A stretch of DNA of 64,000 nucleotides from Adineta ricciae (taxonomy: Eukaryota; Rotifera; Eurotatoria; Adinetida; Adinetidae): assembly GCA_905250025.1 (NCBI GenBank), contig CAJNOJ010000328.1:20794-84793 (forward strand). Direction: 5' to 3'. Shown here one piece after another: positions 45,888 through 55,800 of the stretch. The position numbers were made by a program, and so were the translations under genes. A model generated the notes under the pieces. The model did not search any database. It saw only the letters and a list, made by a program, of their open reading frames with translations, and was not told where the DNA came from. Positions within the stretch are counted from its first letter, which is position 1. Every line of letters starts with the position of its first letter.

Positions 45888-48117
45888 CCCTTTGAGGACC
45901 GGTTTAATTTTGAAAAAACTAAGCTTTTTTATTTTTATTTTTACTTTCTAAAACATACGAAAAGAGCTTCTGTTTATTTAAAAACGTTCTAAAGTATGAT
46001 ATTTCTTAAAACAATCATCAATACATAGACCAACATCGCAATCAACACATTCATATAAAGTATCAGTGCGCTTTTTTGGTGCGAGATTTGTTCTACTACA
46101 AACAATACATTTTCGTCTTCGAATATGATTGTTGCCATTCGGTTCTATACGTGATGGGAAGTGTCTGCCAGTGAGACGAAGAGGTTCTGATGTTAATGAT
46201 GGCCTTCCTCTTCCTTTTTTCTTCAAGCTGCCAAACTTTTGCACAATTTCACGTGTAACTTCCAAACGATAATCTAAGAAGGTGAGTCGTTTGCCAGTTT
46301 TTTGTTTGTATATAATATAACCATTGAGAAGAGCCATGTCCAAAATGTGCAGAAATAATTTTTTATACCATTTGATAGTTTTTCTGGTACATTCAGAAAA
46401 ACTGATTTGCATATCTGTTTTATCTATTGCACCCATGTTTGAATTGTACTCCACAATGCATAACGGCTTTACGATTGGTTCATTTGTTCTTTGATTAATT
46501 TTTCCAGTTATGATCATATCATCATTATGAATCGTTGTTAACATGTTTACTTCTCTTCGATCATACCATTTGAGATACAAAAGATTATCTGTAAATTGAG
46601 AGAATTTTTCTCCCGCTTTCAACTTCTTGGACATATTTGGTAAACCAACACGATTTGGACGCACTGTTCCACAAGCTCCAGTTTTCATATCATGGAGTGT
46701 TTCATATAAAACAGAACTAGAATACCAATTGTCCATATAAAGAACATGACCAACATAAAAGTATTTTTCCATAAGTGACATAACAATGGAGCCTGATATT
46801 CCCAATGTAGGAAATATTTTAATTTCAGTTGTACTTCCGGTGTATATAATAAAATCTAATATAAATCGAGTTTTACAATCACATAATATAAATAACTTTA
46901 CACCAAATCGGTGACGCTTAGATGGTATGTATTGCTTAAACATTAGCCTTCCTCGCCACAACATTAAACTTTCATCAATCACAAGATTTTTATAAGGATA
47001 CATTGATTTGCTAAATTTTTCTTTCAAATTAAGTAAAATAGGTTTTAACTTGAAGAGTCTATCACCTAGAGTAGAACATGTATTGTCATTGAAATGTAAA
47101 TAACGTAAAATAGATAGATATCTGTTACGTGTAAATAACTCACCAAAAATCGGTGTTGAAATAAGACTATCAGTCGACCAAAAATCTTTTATACGATTTT
47201 TCTTCGTATAAGACATAAGAATAGTAGCAGCAAAAAAAACATACATTTCCGGTATATCTGTATCAGTCCATAATGCAGTTTTTGCTGTAGGATTCGAATT
47301 ATTTTGATGTTGATAAAGATTAGTTTGTGTTACAATACTTCCAACAAGTGATGCGTCAAAAAAATATTCAAAGAAATCAAATGGAGTTTCCAATGGATTA
47401 TTCAGTAAATTACTGGAAATTCCCGAATTAGTAATAGTAAATTCTTGAACTTGAGGAACAAATTGACCTTCTCTCCATTTTCTTTCCAATCGTGGCATTT
47501 TTCTCTTCGGTAATGGAGAACCATCTTCATCTGATAAGTTGGAAATATTCGCAGAATCCATAGAGATATCATTTTCTTCTTCAGAGCTATCTGCGGATAA
47601 ATAGTTTTCGTCGATATCATCTTCATATGATTCACATTCCGATTCAGCATTTTGTATAATTTCTAAAATTTCGTGGTCTGATGAATCTCTACGACGTGCC
47701 ATTCACTTATGATATAAAAAATCAAGTTGACAAAAGACAAACACTTATCACTGAAGGATAATCTTTATTTAGTGTTGCTTTCGAAATATTTACTACATAT
47801 ATATAGACAAAGAACGAGAAAAATCGAAAATCATTTGAAAATAAACACGATTTTGAAAGATAAACATCACCCTTAACATAAGCAATGACATAACAGAAAG
47901 AAGAAAAATATATGTATATCGTGTATAGCGCAGTCAGATTATAATTGAAAAGAAAAGAAGATATGTAATATCTGTTATTATAACACTAACGCTGTAATGT
48001 ATGACTGACTTTTTACACCAAAATTAAAGTATACAAAACCAAAATGTAACATAAAGATAGCTTATTTTCATTAAAAAAGTGTTAGGACGCACATATGCGC
48101 CAGCGGTCCTCAAAGGG
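45888..48117 (-). mobile_element. Complete piggyBac element
   Basis: CCCTTTGAGGACCG at 45888-45901 is the exact reverse complement of 48104-48117, and both sides are flanked by TTAA (45884-45887 and 48118-48121), the piggyBac target. One intact transposase lies inside on the minus strand. Length 2230 bp. Confidence 0.95.
45978..47702 (-). CDS. PiggyBac transposase, intact
   Basis: 574 residues in a single uninterrupted frame. An acidic N-terminus (about 1-65) is followed by the DDE_Tnp_1_7 core with catalytic Asp243 in VIDES, Asp324 in YMDNW and Asp427 or Asp430 in AIDKTDM. The C-terminal cysteine-rich domain (CIVC...CVDC...C...C...H, about 532-570) is the finger that binds the terminal repeats. 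A basic GRGRP patch lies at 497-501. It would cut and paste the surrounding element at TTAA sites in the nucleus. All key residues and both termini are present, so it is a candidate active copy. Confidence 0.93.
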   Translation of the reverse strand: MARRRDSSDHEILEIIQNAESECESYEDDIDENYLSADSSEEENDISMDSANISNLSDEDGSPLPKRKMPRLERKWREGQFVPQVQEFTITNSGISSNLLNNPLETPFDFFEYFFDASLVGSIVTQTNLYQHQNNSNPTAKTALWTDTDIPEMYVFFAATILMSYTKKNRIKDFWSTDSLISTPIFGELFTRNRYLSILRYLHFNDNTCSTLGDRLFKLKPILLNLKEKFSKSMYPYKNLVIDESLMLWRGRLMFKQYIPSKRHRFGVKLFILCDCKTRFILDFIIYTGSTTEIKIFPTLGISGSIVMSLMEKYFYVGHVLYMDNWYSSSVLYETLHDMKTGACGTVRPNRVGLPNMSKKLKAGEKFSQFTDNLLYLKWYDRREVNMLTTIHNDDMIITGKINQRTNEPIVKPLCIVEYNSNMGAIDKTDMQISFSECTRKTIKWYKKLFLHILDMALLNGYIIYKQKTGKRLTFLDYRLEVTREIVQKFGSLKKKGRGRPSLTSEPLRLTGRHFPSRIEPNGNNHIRRRKCIVCSRTNLAPKKRTDTLYECVDCDVGLCIDDCFKKYHTLERF

Positions 48118-48121
48118 TTAA

Positions 48122-49791
48122 TAAATGATCTCAAATTTGTTTTCTAAGGATACAGTGATACGTGCTAGAACTGTGTAATNCCATCATACAGTTCATAAGT
48201 TTGGTCGTCGAAGAATCAATCCTTCTCTTCTAAACGTATGTAAATCAACCTTATGTTGCAGAATCATAAACCTTTCATCTGCAAACGTAGTATAAAATAT
48301 CAATTTAAAGGTAACGTTCGAGACTCTACCTTTGTTCGTAGAATAACAAACCCTAACGGTAGTGCAAAGAAACTATTTAGTCATGTTCGTAGAATAATCA
48401 ACGGTTTTTCAGTTACCATAGAACTGTCTACTTAGAAGTGTAGATTAAAGAACCGTTTTTTGGCATAAACGTAGGTTAATAAACCATTAAACGGCTTATT
48501 CTTCCCTTATGTTTTTCAAGAACCCTTGTATTCATATACTCACTAAACAATAAACCTCTCTCCAGTTTATTCCAACAGGAGATATCCTTAAAGCGTTGTT
48601 GTAAAAAAAATTTAAGTGCAAGAGTTCATGAAAATATTCTTTTTTTTTACAGTGTTATAGCGCCATTCTTGCCTCGTTCAGTTATTTGTAGGCATTCGTT
48701 TTCTCCTATGTATGAGTCGTTCTGATGTGAGGTGTATGTAAATGTCTTATTCATGATCAAATAAACCCGTAACTATTTGCAACTCGATTATTAATCATTT
48801 CTTACCTCAGTATGATGTAGGTAGGAAGAAAAGGAACTTTTTCTAGCCACTACTCATCTTTTTCTTTCATCCTCACCCTCATGATGGAAATCGTTTATAT
48901 TCTTTTGATAAATCATTAATAAAAAATGGTAATGCCAAATGATAATTCGCTCGACTGAAAGGAGGGTCATGTCGAAAAAAAGTGCTCAAAAAACGGAAAT
49001 TCGTTTGTGTGTATCTGTCGCAGGTCAAAGGTCAACTTTTAGTGATATGATGAAAAATCCATAAAACATGGTTTGGGAGGGCTGTTGACGGTGGATGTTC
49101 ATTGGAGAAAGCATCGAGGTTAACTGTGATAGCGAAGGCCGTCTGAGCGCTCGAAGAGAATTATCCACTCGTGGTATACATTTATGGGTGTTGCAGTGGC
49201 TACAGGGAATCGATACAATCAATCAGTACCGATGCAGGCTTTGAAAAGATTGAGATCAACCTCGCGGGTGGATCAGAGTGAAAGGAAGGGTGAATGAGAA
49301 GATATAATCTATAGGCTGATGTGTGAAAGTGGCAATGAAGTCTATAAATGAACGACTGGAATGGAGAATAAATATCAGAGTAAAAGAAAATTAATCAAAC
49401 TTCTATTGCAAAAATCAGATTCAGTAACGTCTTTGCATACAAAACTGCAACCGAAGCGACCATGTTGTGCAGCAAAGTTCGATGTAACAGGTCTGTTTTC
49501 TCTGTCTTCTAGAAGCAATAGTTGCTTACGAACGAGTATTCATATATTAACTTTCACAGTATCATAGTTGTAACGAATATTTACACTTACTAATGTACAA
49601 ATTACATTGAGTCTCCTTTTCGAGTAAATACCTGTAGATGTTTAGAAGAATTTTATTTAATGTTGAATTCGTGAATAATTATGAAAGATAAAACGAAATT
49701 TAAAAATAATCAGTCCAGAATATAGAAGATAGTGAAAAATGGAACACACATTAGTCATTTGTTAAGCAAGTCAATAAGTGTTGCTTATGAT
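48122..49791. other. Intergenic with recurring GTAGAATAA(T)AAACC words
   Basis: From about 48230 to 48490 a loose repeat (CGTAGAATAACAAACCC and variants) recurs every 40-60 bp. A single N at 48180 marks a join. CCTCACCCTC is at 48871. No gene is supported. Confidence 0.4.
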
Positions 49792-51000
49792 TTAAGCTCG
49801 TTTTGCAATGTAATATGCATCGGATTCGATTCCGCACATATTGACACCACGTCGGATTCGAAAATAGCCCGCTTCACCCCAAGTGTTTCCCCAGCTATTT
49901 CTTACTTTCCAGTAAGGAATATTTGTTACCGTATCTACTCCATAACCAACGATAACAACAGCATGATTTCTCGTGCTCGATGATGTTGGACATCCATTAG
50001 GTTGCCAAATTCCACCTTGATAAGATGAAAATTTATTTAAGATCGATATATATGTAGGGGACGAATTAGAACCAGCAAAAAATGCCACATATAAAGGTCC
50101 ATAATAAATTAAAGCTTGTTGCATACCAACGACATTATTTGATGAAACAGTATTGTAAAGAAGTGGACTAAATCGCACTCCAGGAGCAGTAGCTTTAAAT
50201 AAACATTTACCTGCGACGTTCTTATAAGGATAATACGATGCAGTATTCACTTGCCAACTATTACTCTGTATATAGTTGAATGTATTAATAAAGTTGCCTC
50301 CATTACAACCAGAAGTGCTTTTTGAACAGTCTACTACCTGTTGTTCACTTAAAATTAGAGTAGACTTCGTCTGAACAACATATTGAAATTCAAGTAAACA
50401 AATAGTTGCAAATGCATAGCAACTTCCGCATGCTTGTTGATTTTTAATTGACTGAATCTTAAATGAACAAATATATTTCCTAGTATGAGAAAAAAAATGA
50501 ATACTAACCACGGGGATTTTAGTTCCTGAAGCTACTACCATTGTATAGTCATACCATGTTGGAAGACTTGCTCTACTAGTTGCGACCTTTCCATCCCATG
50601 TCATCATGCGTTCACCTGCTTTGGCATTTGTTGTTGGAACTTTACCTTCAGGTATTCGAGCACCGTTCAGTTTCATCAGTTCATCCAGTGTCCAGTCAGA
50701 ATGATTATTGAGACCGAGAGTATATGTTTTATCACCTTGTCGACGATGTTCGATTAGCATATTTAATGTTTTATTAAATGAATCCAAACGAAGTTTCTCT
50801 TCATTTGTTGTTCGAATTTTTCGATTATATTGTTTGTTGTATAAATTGAATAGATTTTGAATTGCATCTGTATTTGATTTGCCAGAACTTTTGCTCATAG
50901 TTGATGCAATAAAAGATTCCAAGGCATTATCAAGCTCGGTACTTGAAACTTGTGTATGAACCAAAAGAATAAAACATAGCACGAATTTTGTTGTTTCCAT
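49792..51000 (-). CDS. Papain-family cysteine protease (cathepsin L-like)
   Basis: Signal peptide at about 1-20, then an I29 inhibitor prodomain (about 45-112, LNNHSDWTLDEL instead of the usual ERFNIN/GNFD set), then the mature peptidase. Catalytic Cys in QQACGSCYAF, His in NHAVVIVGYG and Asn in VRNSWGNTWGEAGYF; CSKSTSGCNGG is the usual disulphide region. The open frame contains a 51-nt in-frame insert, 50508-50458, that begins GTTAGT and ends TTTAAG. Removing it gives the expected junction just before SIKNQQACGS, so it is almost certainly an intron and the protein is about 385 residues. Lysosomal or secreted digestive role likely. Confidence 0.9.
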   Translation of the reverse strand: METTKFVLCFILLVHTQVSSTELDNALESFIASTMSKSSGKSNTDAIQNLFNLYNKQYNRKIRTTNEEKLRLDSFNKTLNMLIEHRRQGDKTYTLGLNNHSDWTLDELMKLNGARIPEGKVPTTNAKAGERMMTWDGKVATSRASLPTWYDYTMVVASGTKIPVVSIHFFSHTRKYICSFKIQSIKNQQACGSCYAFATICLLEFQYVVQTKSTLILSEQQVVDCSKSTSGCNGGNFINTFNYIQSNSWQVNTASYYPYKNVAGKCLFKATAPGVRFSPLLYNTVSSNNVVGMQQALIYYGPLYVAFFAGSNSSPTYISILNKFSSYQGGIWQPNGCPTSSSTRNHAVVIVGYGVDTVTNIPYWKVRNSWGNTWGEAGYFRIRRGVNMCGIESDAYYIAKRA

Positions 51001-51333
51001 TTGTTTTTGTTAATAATACGAATGTATTGTGTTGTTCGTTGCAACACTCTTTTATAGGTGAATTGGTGGTTGATCTTCGACATCTAAGTGTTTTCGTCTG
51101 CAACACTTCACAGGAAAAATTTCTACCAACTTACTCAGAATAAAAGCAGAATTGTTTCATAGAGAATTTGTTTATAAGGGAAAAAACCTCTGTTTGCAAG
51201 AAATTGTCAGAAATCAAAAACGTACCCAAGCAACGGTTTATCGCTTGAAAAAAAATTTCTTCTAAAAAATATGTGTTAGAATTTGTTGCGGTAGGTTTCG
51301 TCTCACCTCATTGAAAAAGATTTCAGAATAGCT

Positions 51334-51616
51334 GCCTAATTCGACTTCTAATATAAGTGACCTATTCCTAGCACCCTTAGGAATAGAAATAGATTTAGTT
51401 TTCCTTATACATACATACCATCGCCAACACCCACCGCAGCTCCCTCAATCGAGATATACCCCGGGTGTGGGTGTGGGTGTGTATATGTATAAGTAAAACT
51501 AAATCTATTTCTATTCCTATCTACTCATTTGTTATAAGTGTGATATAGGTATCTATTTATATTCGAATTGATACTAGCCTGTCGGGGGTCGACTTATTTT
51601 ATAAGTCGAATTAGGC
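51334..51616. mobile_element. Inverted-repeat element with internal telomere-like tract
   Basis: GCCTAATTCGACTT at 51334 is matched by its reverse complement ending at 51616. Inner arms also match: AATAGAAATAGATTTAGTTTT near 51389, and the reverse complement near 51499. Between the arms is GGGTGTGGGTGTGGGTGTG (51463-51481). The right half is present alone at 35246-35405. Non-coding. Confidence 0.65.
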
Positions 51617-51980
51617 ATCTCATGAGATTTCAGGAGTGTGATACTTTTAAAGCACATATATTTAAAACGACGCAAATTCGGATGTCCATTTCAAAATAAA
51701 ACACAGAAAATCCAAAGTTATTCTAAAAACATCCATCCGCCTTTTATTTCAAAATGGGCATTAATATCTTCACTTTCAGTGTCATCGTATTCATTTTTAA
51801 CGAATATGAGTAATAATGAGATTTTTCAGTACAAGTCCAAAGATACTTCTCTCATAATCCATGTTTGCTATTCTTATCATCATTTATAACGCATCTCGTT
51901 AGTTCTTCAAACATCTTTGCTGGAATTGTGTCTGATCGTGATCTAATAGAAGACTAAGCTACAATTGGATTAAATTAGTC

Positions 51981-52356
51981 TTGGTATTATGTGCTCTTAT
52001 TTCCATGTTTGATAGTTGTATTCTAACTAATTCATCGGTTCTTCTCTTATGCTTTCTCGTAATTTTATCTTTGATACAATATGTATGTAAGATAACGGCA
52101 GAATTTTTTGTTACCAATAGACTACAGGATGTTGCAGACGATGCGAGTCGTTGGTTATGGTTTTCATCACACTGGTCGCAATGCTTCCGGACAGAATGGG
52201 AACATTCGTCGATCCAGAAGTACCGATATGTTAGAGAGAAAGACTGGACATGGTGGTGTGGACGATCTTCGTCCGAGTTTATTCTCTAACTCTATGTTTA
52301 ATACAGAAAACGGTGTACATATATACGAACGAGAACCAAGGCGAGAAAGAATCTGA
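51981..52356 (+). CDS. Possible small membrane protein, doubtful intron
   Basis: A frame from 51981 encodes a hydrophobic helix (SVLLLCFLVILSLIQYV). A potential donor at 52087 and an acceptor ending at 52120 would join it in phase to 52121-52356, which encodes a hydrophilic Arg/Gly/Ser-rich tail, about 113 residues in all. The intron would be only 34 nt, shorter than the others here, so the model is weak. Confidence 0.2.
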
Positions 52357-52825
52357 TGAAGAGAGAGCAGGGCGACGTCATGTCGCCCTAACAATCATAG
52401 AAATTCATCATATCTCTTGTTTTCATTCAGAGTATTATTCCCTCTCCCTTTGAATAATATTATTTACCATCCAGTATATAAAACAAATGAAAGAAATGAG
52501 TTTTTACGAAGTGTAGAAGAAGTGCAACTAAAAGTCTTACACGATTTATAATTAGCGAAAGTCTATGCCTAACTTTATTCATTAAACATTTTATAAATTT
52601 ATCTTTTTCCAACTTAGAAGAAATTATATAATACTTGTATTCAGATGTCCAATTGATCTTTTCGTTAGAATCAAGTTGTAGTATACATAAAATTGAGGAA
52701 GTCCCAATTACACTTGCACTAAATAAGGCTTAATTTTTGTTAGTATTAATAGATGAGAGTGTTGGTAACAGTATAGACACAAAGGAAAACTCAAACAAGC
52801 GACTTCTCAGTTATGTATACGTACT

Positions 52826-55800
52826 TCATTTGTGTCGGGTGATGTGCTTCAGCCAGCTGATTTCTCTAAGCTGTTCCTTATAAAGTGGCGATGGTAGAGT
52901 ATAGATAAGCAGAATCGAAATCTGTGGTGCAAAAGAGAAATAATAGAAAAGAAGTGCGATGATGTTGAACGCTCGACTATCAATGAATTGACAACTGTCA
53001 AGAAAGATGAGAATAATTTGTGGCAATTGACTAACAAAACAAACCACTGGAGCGATGAGAAATTCCACTCGTTGTTCCAGAACTATAACGAACGAATTCC
53101 AATGGCTTGCCTTACTCATATTGGCTTTCGATTGGCTGATATGGAGAAGAAGAACCAATGTTGAAATGACGTTCAACGTGAATGGCACGATCTGATGCAA
53201 GAACATCGCAAGCCGCAGGTAAATTGTGTTTGACGATGACAAGTGTAATACACACCACGTTTCTGTTTGTTGATCAGTAGTTTCGCGGAGAATTCGATAT
53301 GAGAGAATGTACGTGACGCAACTAGCAAAAACCAGTAGCATTGTAACGAGAATCATCCGAGCAGCGAATCGTGACGAATGAATCGATAAGTAGGCTTTTG
53401 GCCACACAATGAACATCATCCGAGTCATACTAATGAACGACATAATCCATGAACTGACAAACCACATCGATGACATGACATACGGCAGGATGCGGCACAG
53501 ATTAATATTCACATTTAGATTTATTGGATAGATGCGAATTAGTAGTAGATGAACAATGCGTACCAGCAGCAAAGTGACCGTCAGTTGACTGAAAATGCTA
53601 TTCGTCAATAAATAAATGCTACATCCACGCGACGATCGTTTCGATGGGGATAATTGACGCGTGTACGTTTTATAGAATACTATAGCGCTTATTCCATTGA
53701 ATAGCAAGCCAAAAATAAACATCAGTGCAGGTGCGATCAACTGATAGAGTGATCCCATAGACATAGATACCAACAGAGTTTCCAGAGTAACCGTGAATCG
53801 ACCAAAAGCGTATTGACACCTTTTACCAGTGGTACACAGCGGACATATGCAGACAAAATCTGATCTATTCAGGCGATTGCCATGAATACACTGGCCATCG
53901 TTGAAGCAAACGCTTTCTTGATGACACTCGCTCAAATCCAAGTGGAACGAGACACACTCGGCGCGCGAGGGATCTCGATCACATCGACAGAAATATTCTT
54001 CTGTATAAAAGCAATGAACTGAGAGATGCTTTTGGCAGTAGCCGTGAAACATGTGTATGTCTTTTGTCGTCATCAAGTTCTTACAGTCGATCGCTTTGGC
54101 AACATCGACGGCGAATCGAAATCGTGTATGCTCAGTACAGTTCGCATAGAGAAGATGAACACGCGATCGAATACTCGAAACCTGCCGCTCAAAGACGTGT
54201 AGAAATCCGAGCTCAGTGAAAACGTCTTGCGAATCGAAGGGAATGCTGAGCGGCAGTTGATGCCAGTGAATCAATGACTGTTGTCGCAGGACGGTGAAAC
54301 CTCGACGCACACCGAATAGCTGCAGCAAGAAGCCTTGATAATGATCGTGGGGAAAATAACGATTAGTTGTCGAGTAGAGAGTGATGATGGCGGTCGTTTT
54401 TTCACACCGTCGGCCACTGTAGTATTGACCGCAGATGCATGTATAATTACCAACTTCCGCATGTGCGTAGCAACTACCGTTGTTCAAGCATGGATTCGAT
54501 CGACATACGGGATTTTTCAAACGACACAACGGTGGAACCTGGCCTTCGGGACACACACAAAACCAATCTAGCTCATCAGTAGTTACGTCGGTGTGAATCG
54601 CACGACATTGTGCGGACTGAGAGCATGGACATCGTTTAGATGCGTGTCGTTGTTCACAAAACTGACCGGTGAATTCGGACGGGCATTGGCAGTGACTATC
54701 ACCTAGCTCATGTCTGTTAATGATCACGTGGCATGTGCCGTTGTTCTGACAGATGAACTGTGCACAGTTCCAAGGAATGTGGGCGTGTTCAATCAGCGGA
54801 AAACGAAGAATTTTAGCGAAGCGATAAGAAGGTAGGAAATCGAAAGCGATCGCGTATTCCCAAACGGCTAGGAGGTCGATGTTCACTGAACTTGAGTTAA
54901 GTGCTTCGAAACGAACGCTGTACTGGCACGAAGGCTTCGGCTGAGGATAGAGTAAATAACGATCGTACTTCAGACGAGTATTGCCAACCGAGTCAACGAA
55001 TTGTGCGTAATCAACTATTTCACTCCGGTTGCATACTAGATACATGTAGATGTGTAAAATGTGTGGTAAATCTGTTCGATGTAAACGATCGAGGCGAACA
55101 CGAATTGGAATTCGCCGACTATAGTATTGACAGCGGTCACCGTAATGATTCGGTGGACAGAAGCATGATGTAACGAGACCATAAGATGTATTTTTTTGGA
55201 TAATCAGCCCGTGATTGCACACTAAAACTGACAGGCTCGCACTTGCTGGTGGTGGTGAAACTGTGCCGGAAGTCGTAGATGGTGTAGAAGTGAAGGCTTC
55301 TCTAGTACCCATACAGAATTCATCATAGTTGGATAATGATCTCTTATTTCCTCGATATGCGACTAAAGTATTCGCACACCAGAACAAATGCTCACTGTCC
55401 GCACATTGCTTTCTTTTGGAGCATGAATATGATGGGATACATTTTCCATTCAAACATTGAAATTGCGGATAGTTGCAGGTCGACGTAGTTCGATTACTCC
55501 CATGCATCCAATAACACACTTGTTCATCACTGCCTTCGATGCAATCATTGAATCCATTGCAGACCAGGCTATTGTGTATGCACGAACCGTTAGCGCATCG
55601 AAACCGATGGCCCAGCATTCGATTGTCCTCTCTGCACCAAGCGGTATTACGTTCATCAGTGGCGCCTAAACAATCGATCTGATTGTTACCTACCTGTGTC
55701 CATGAGATGCAAAGATGTAATTTAACTGGATCTTGAATAAACTCAGGTGTTATACAGAAGAAATCGCCTCTGGAGTGACATACTTCCTCTAGAGAAAACC

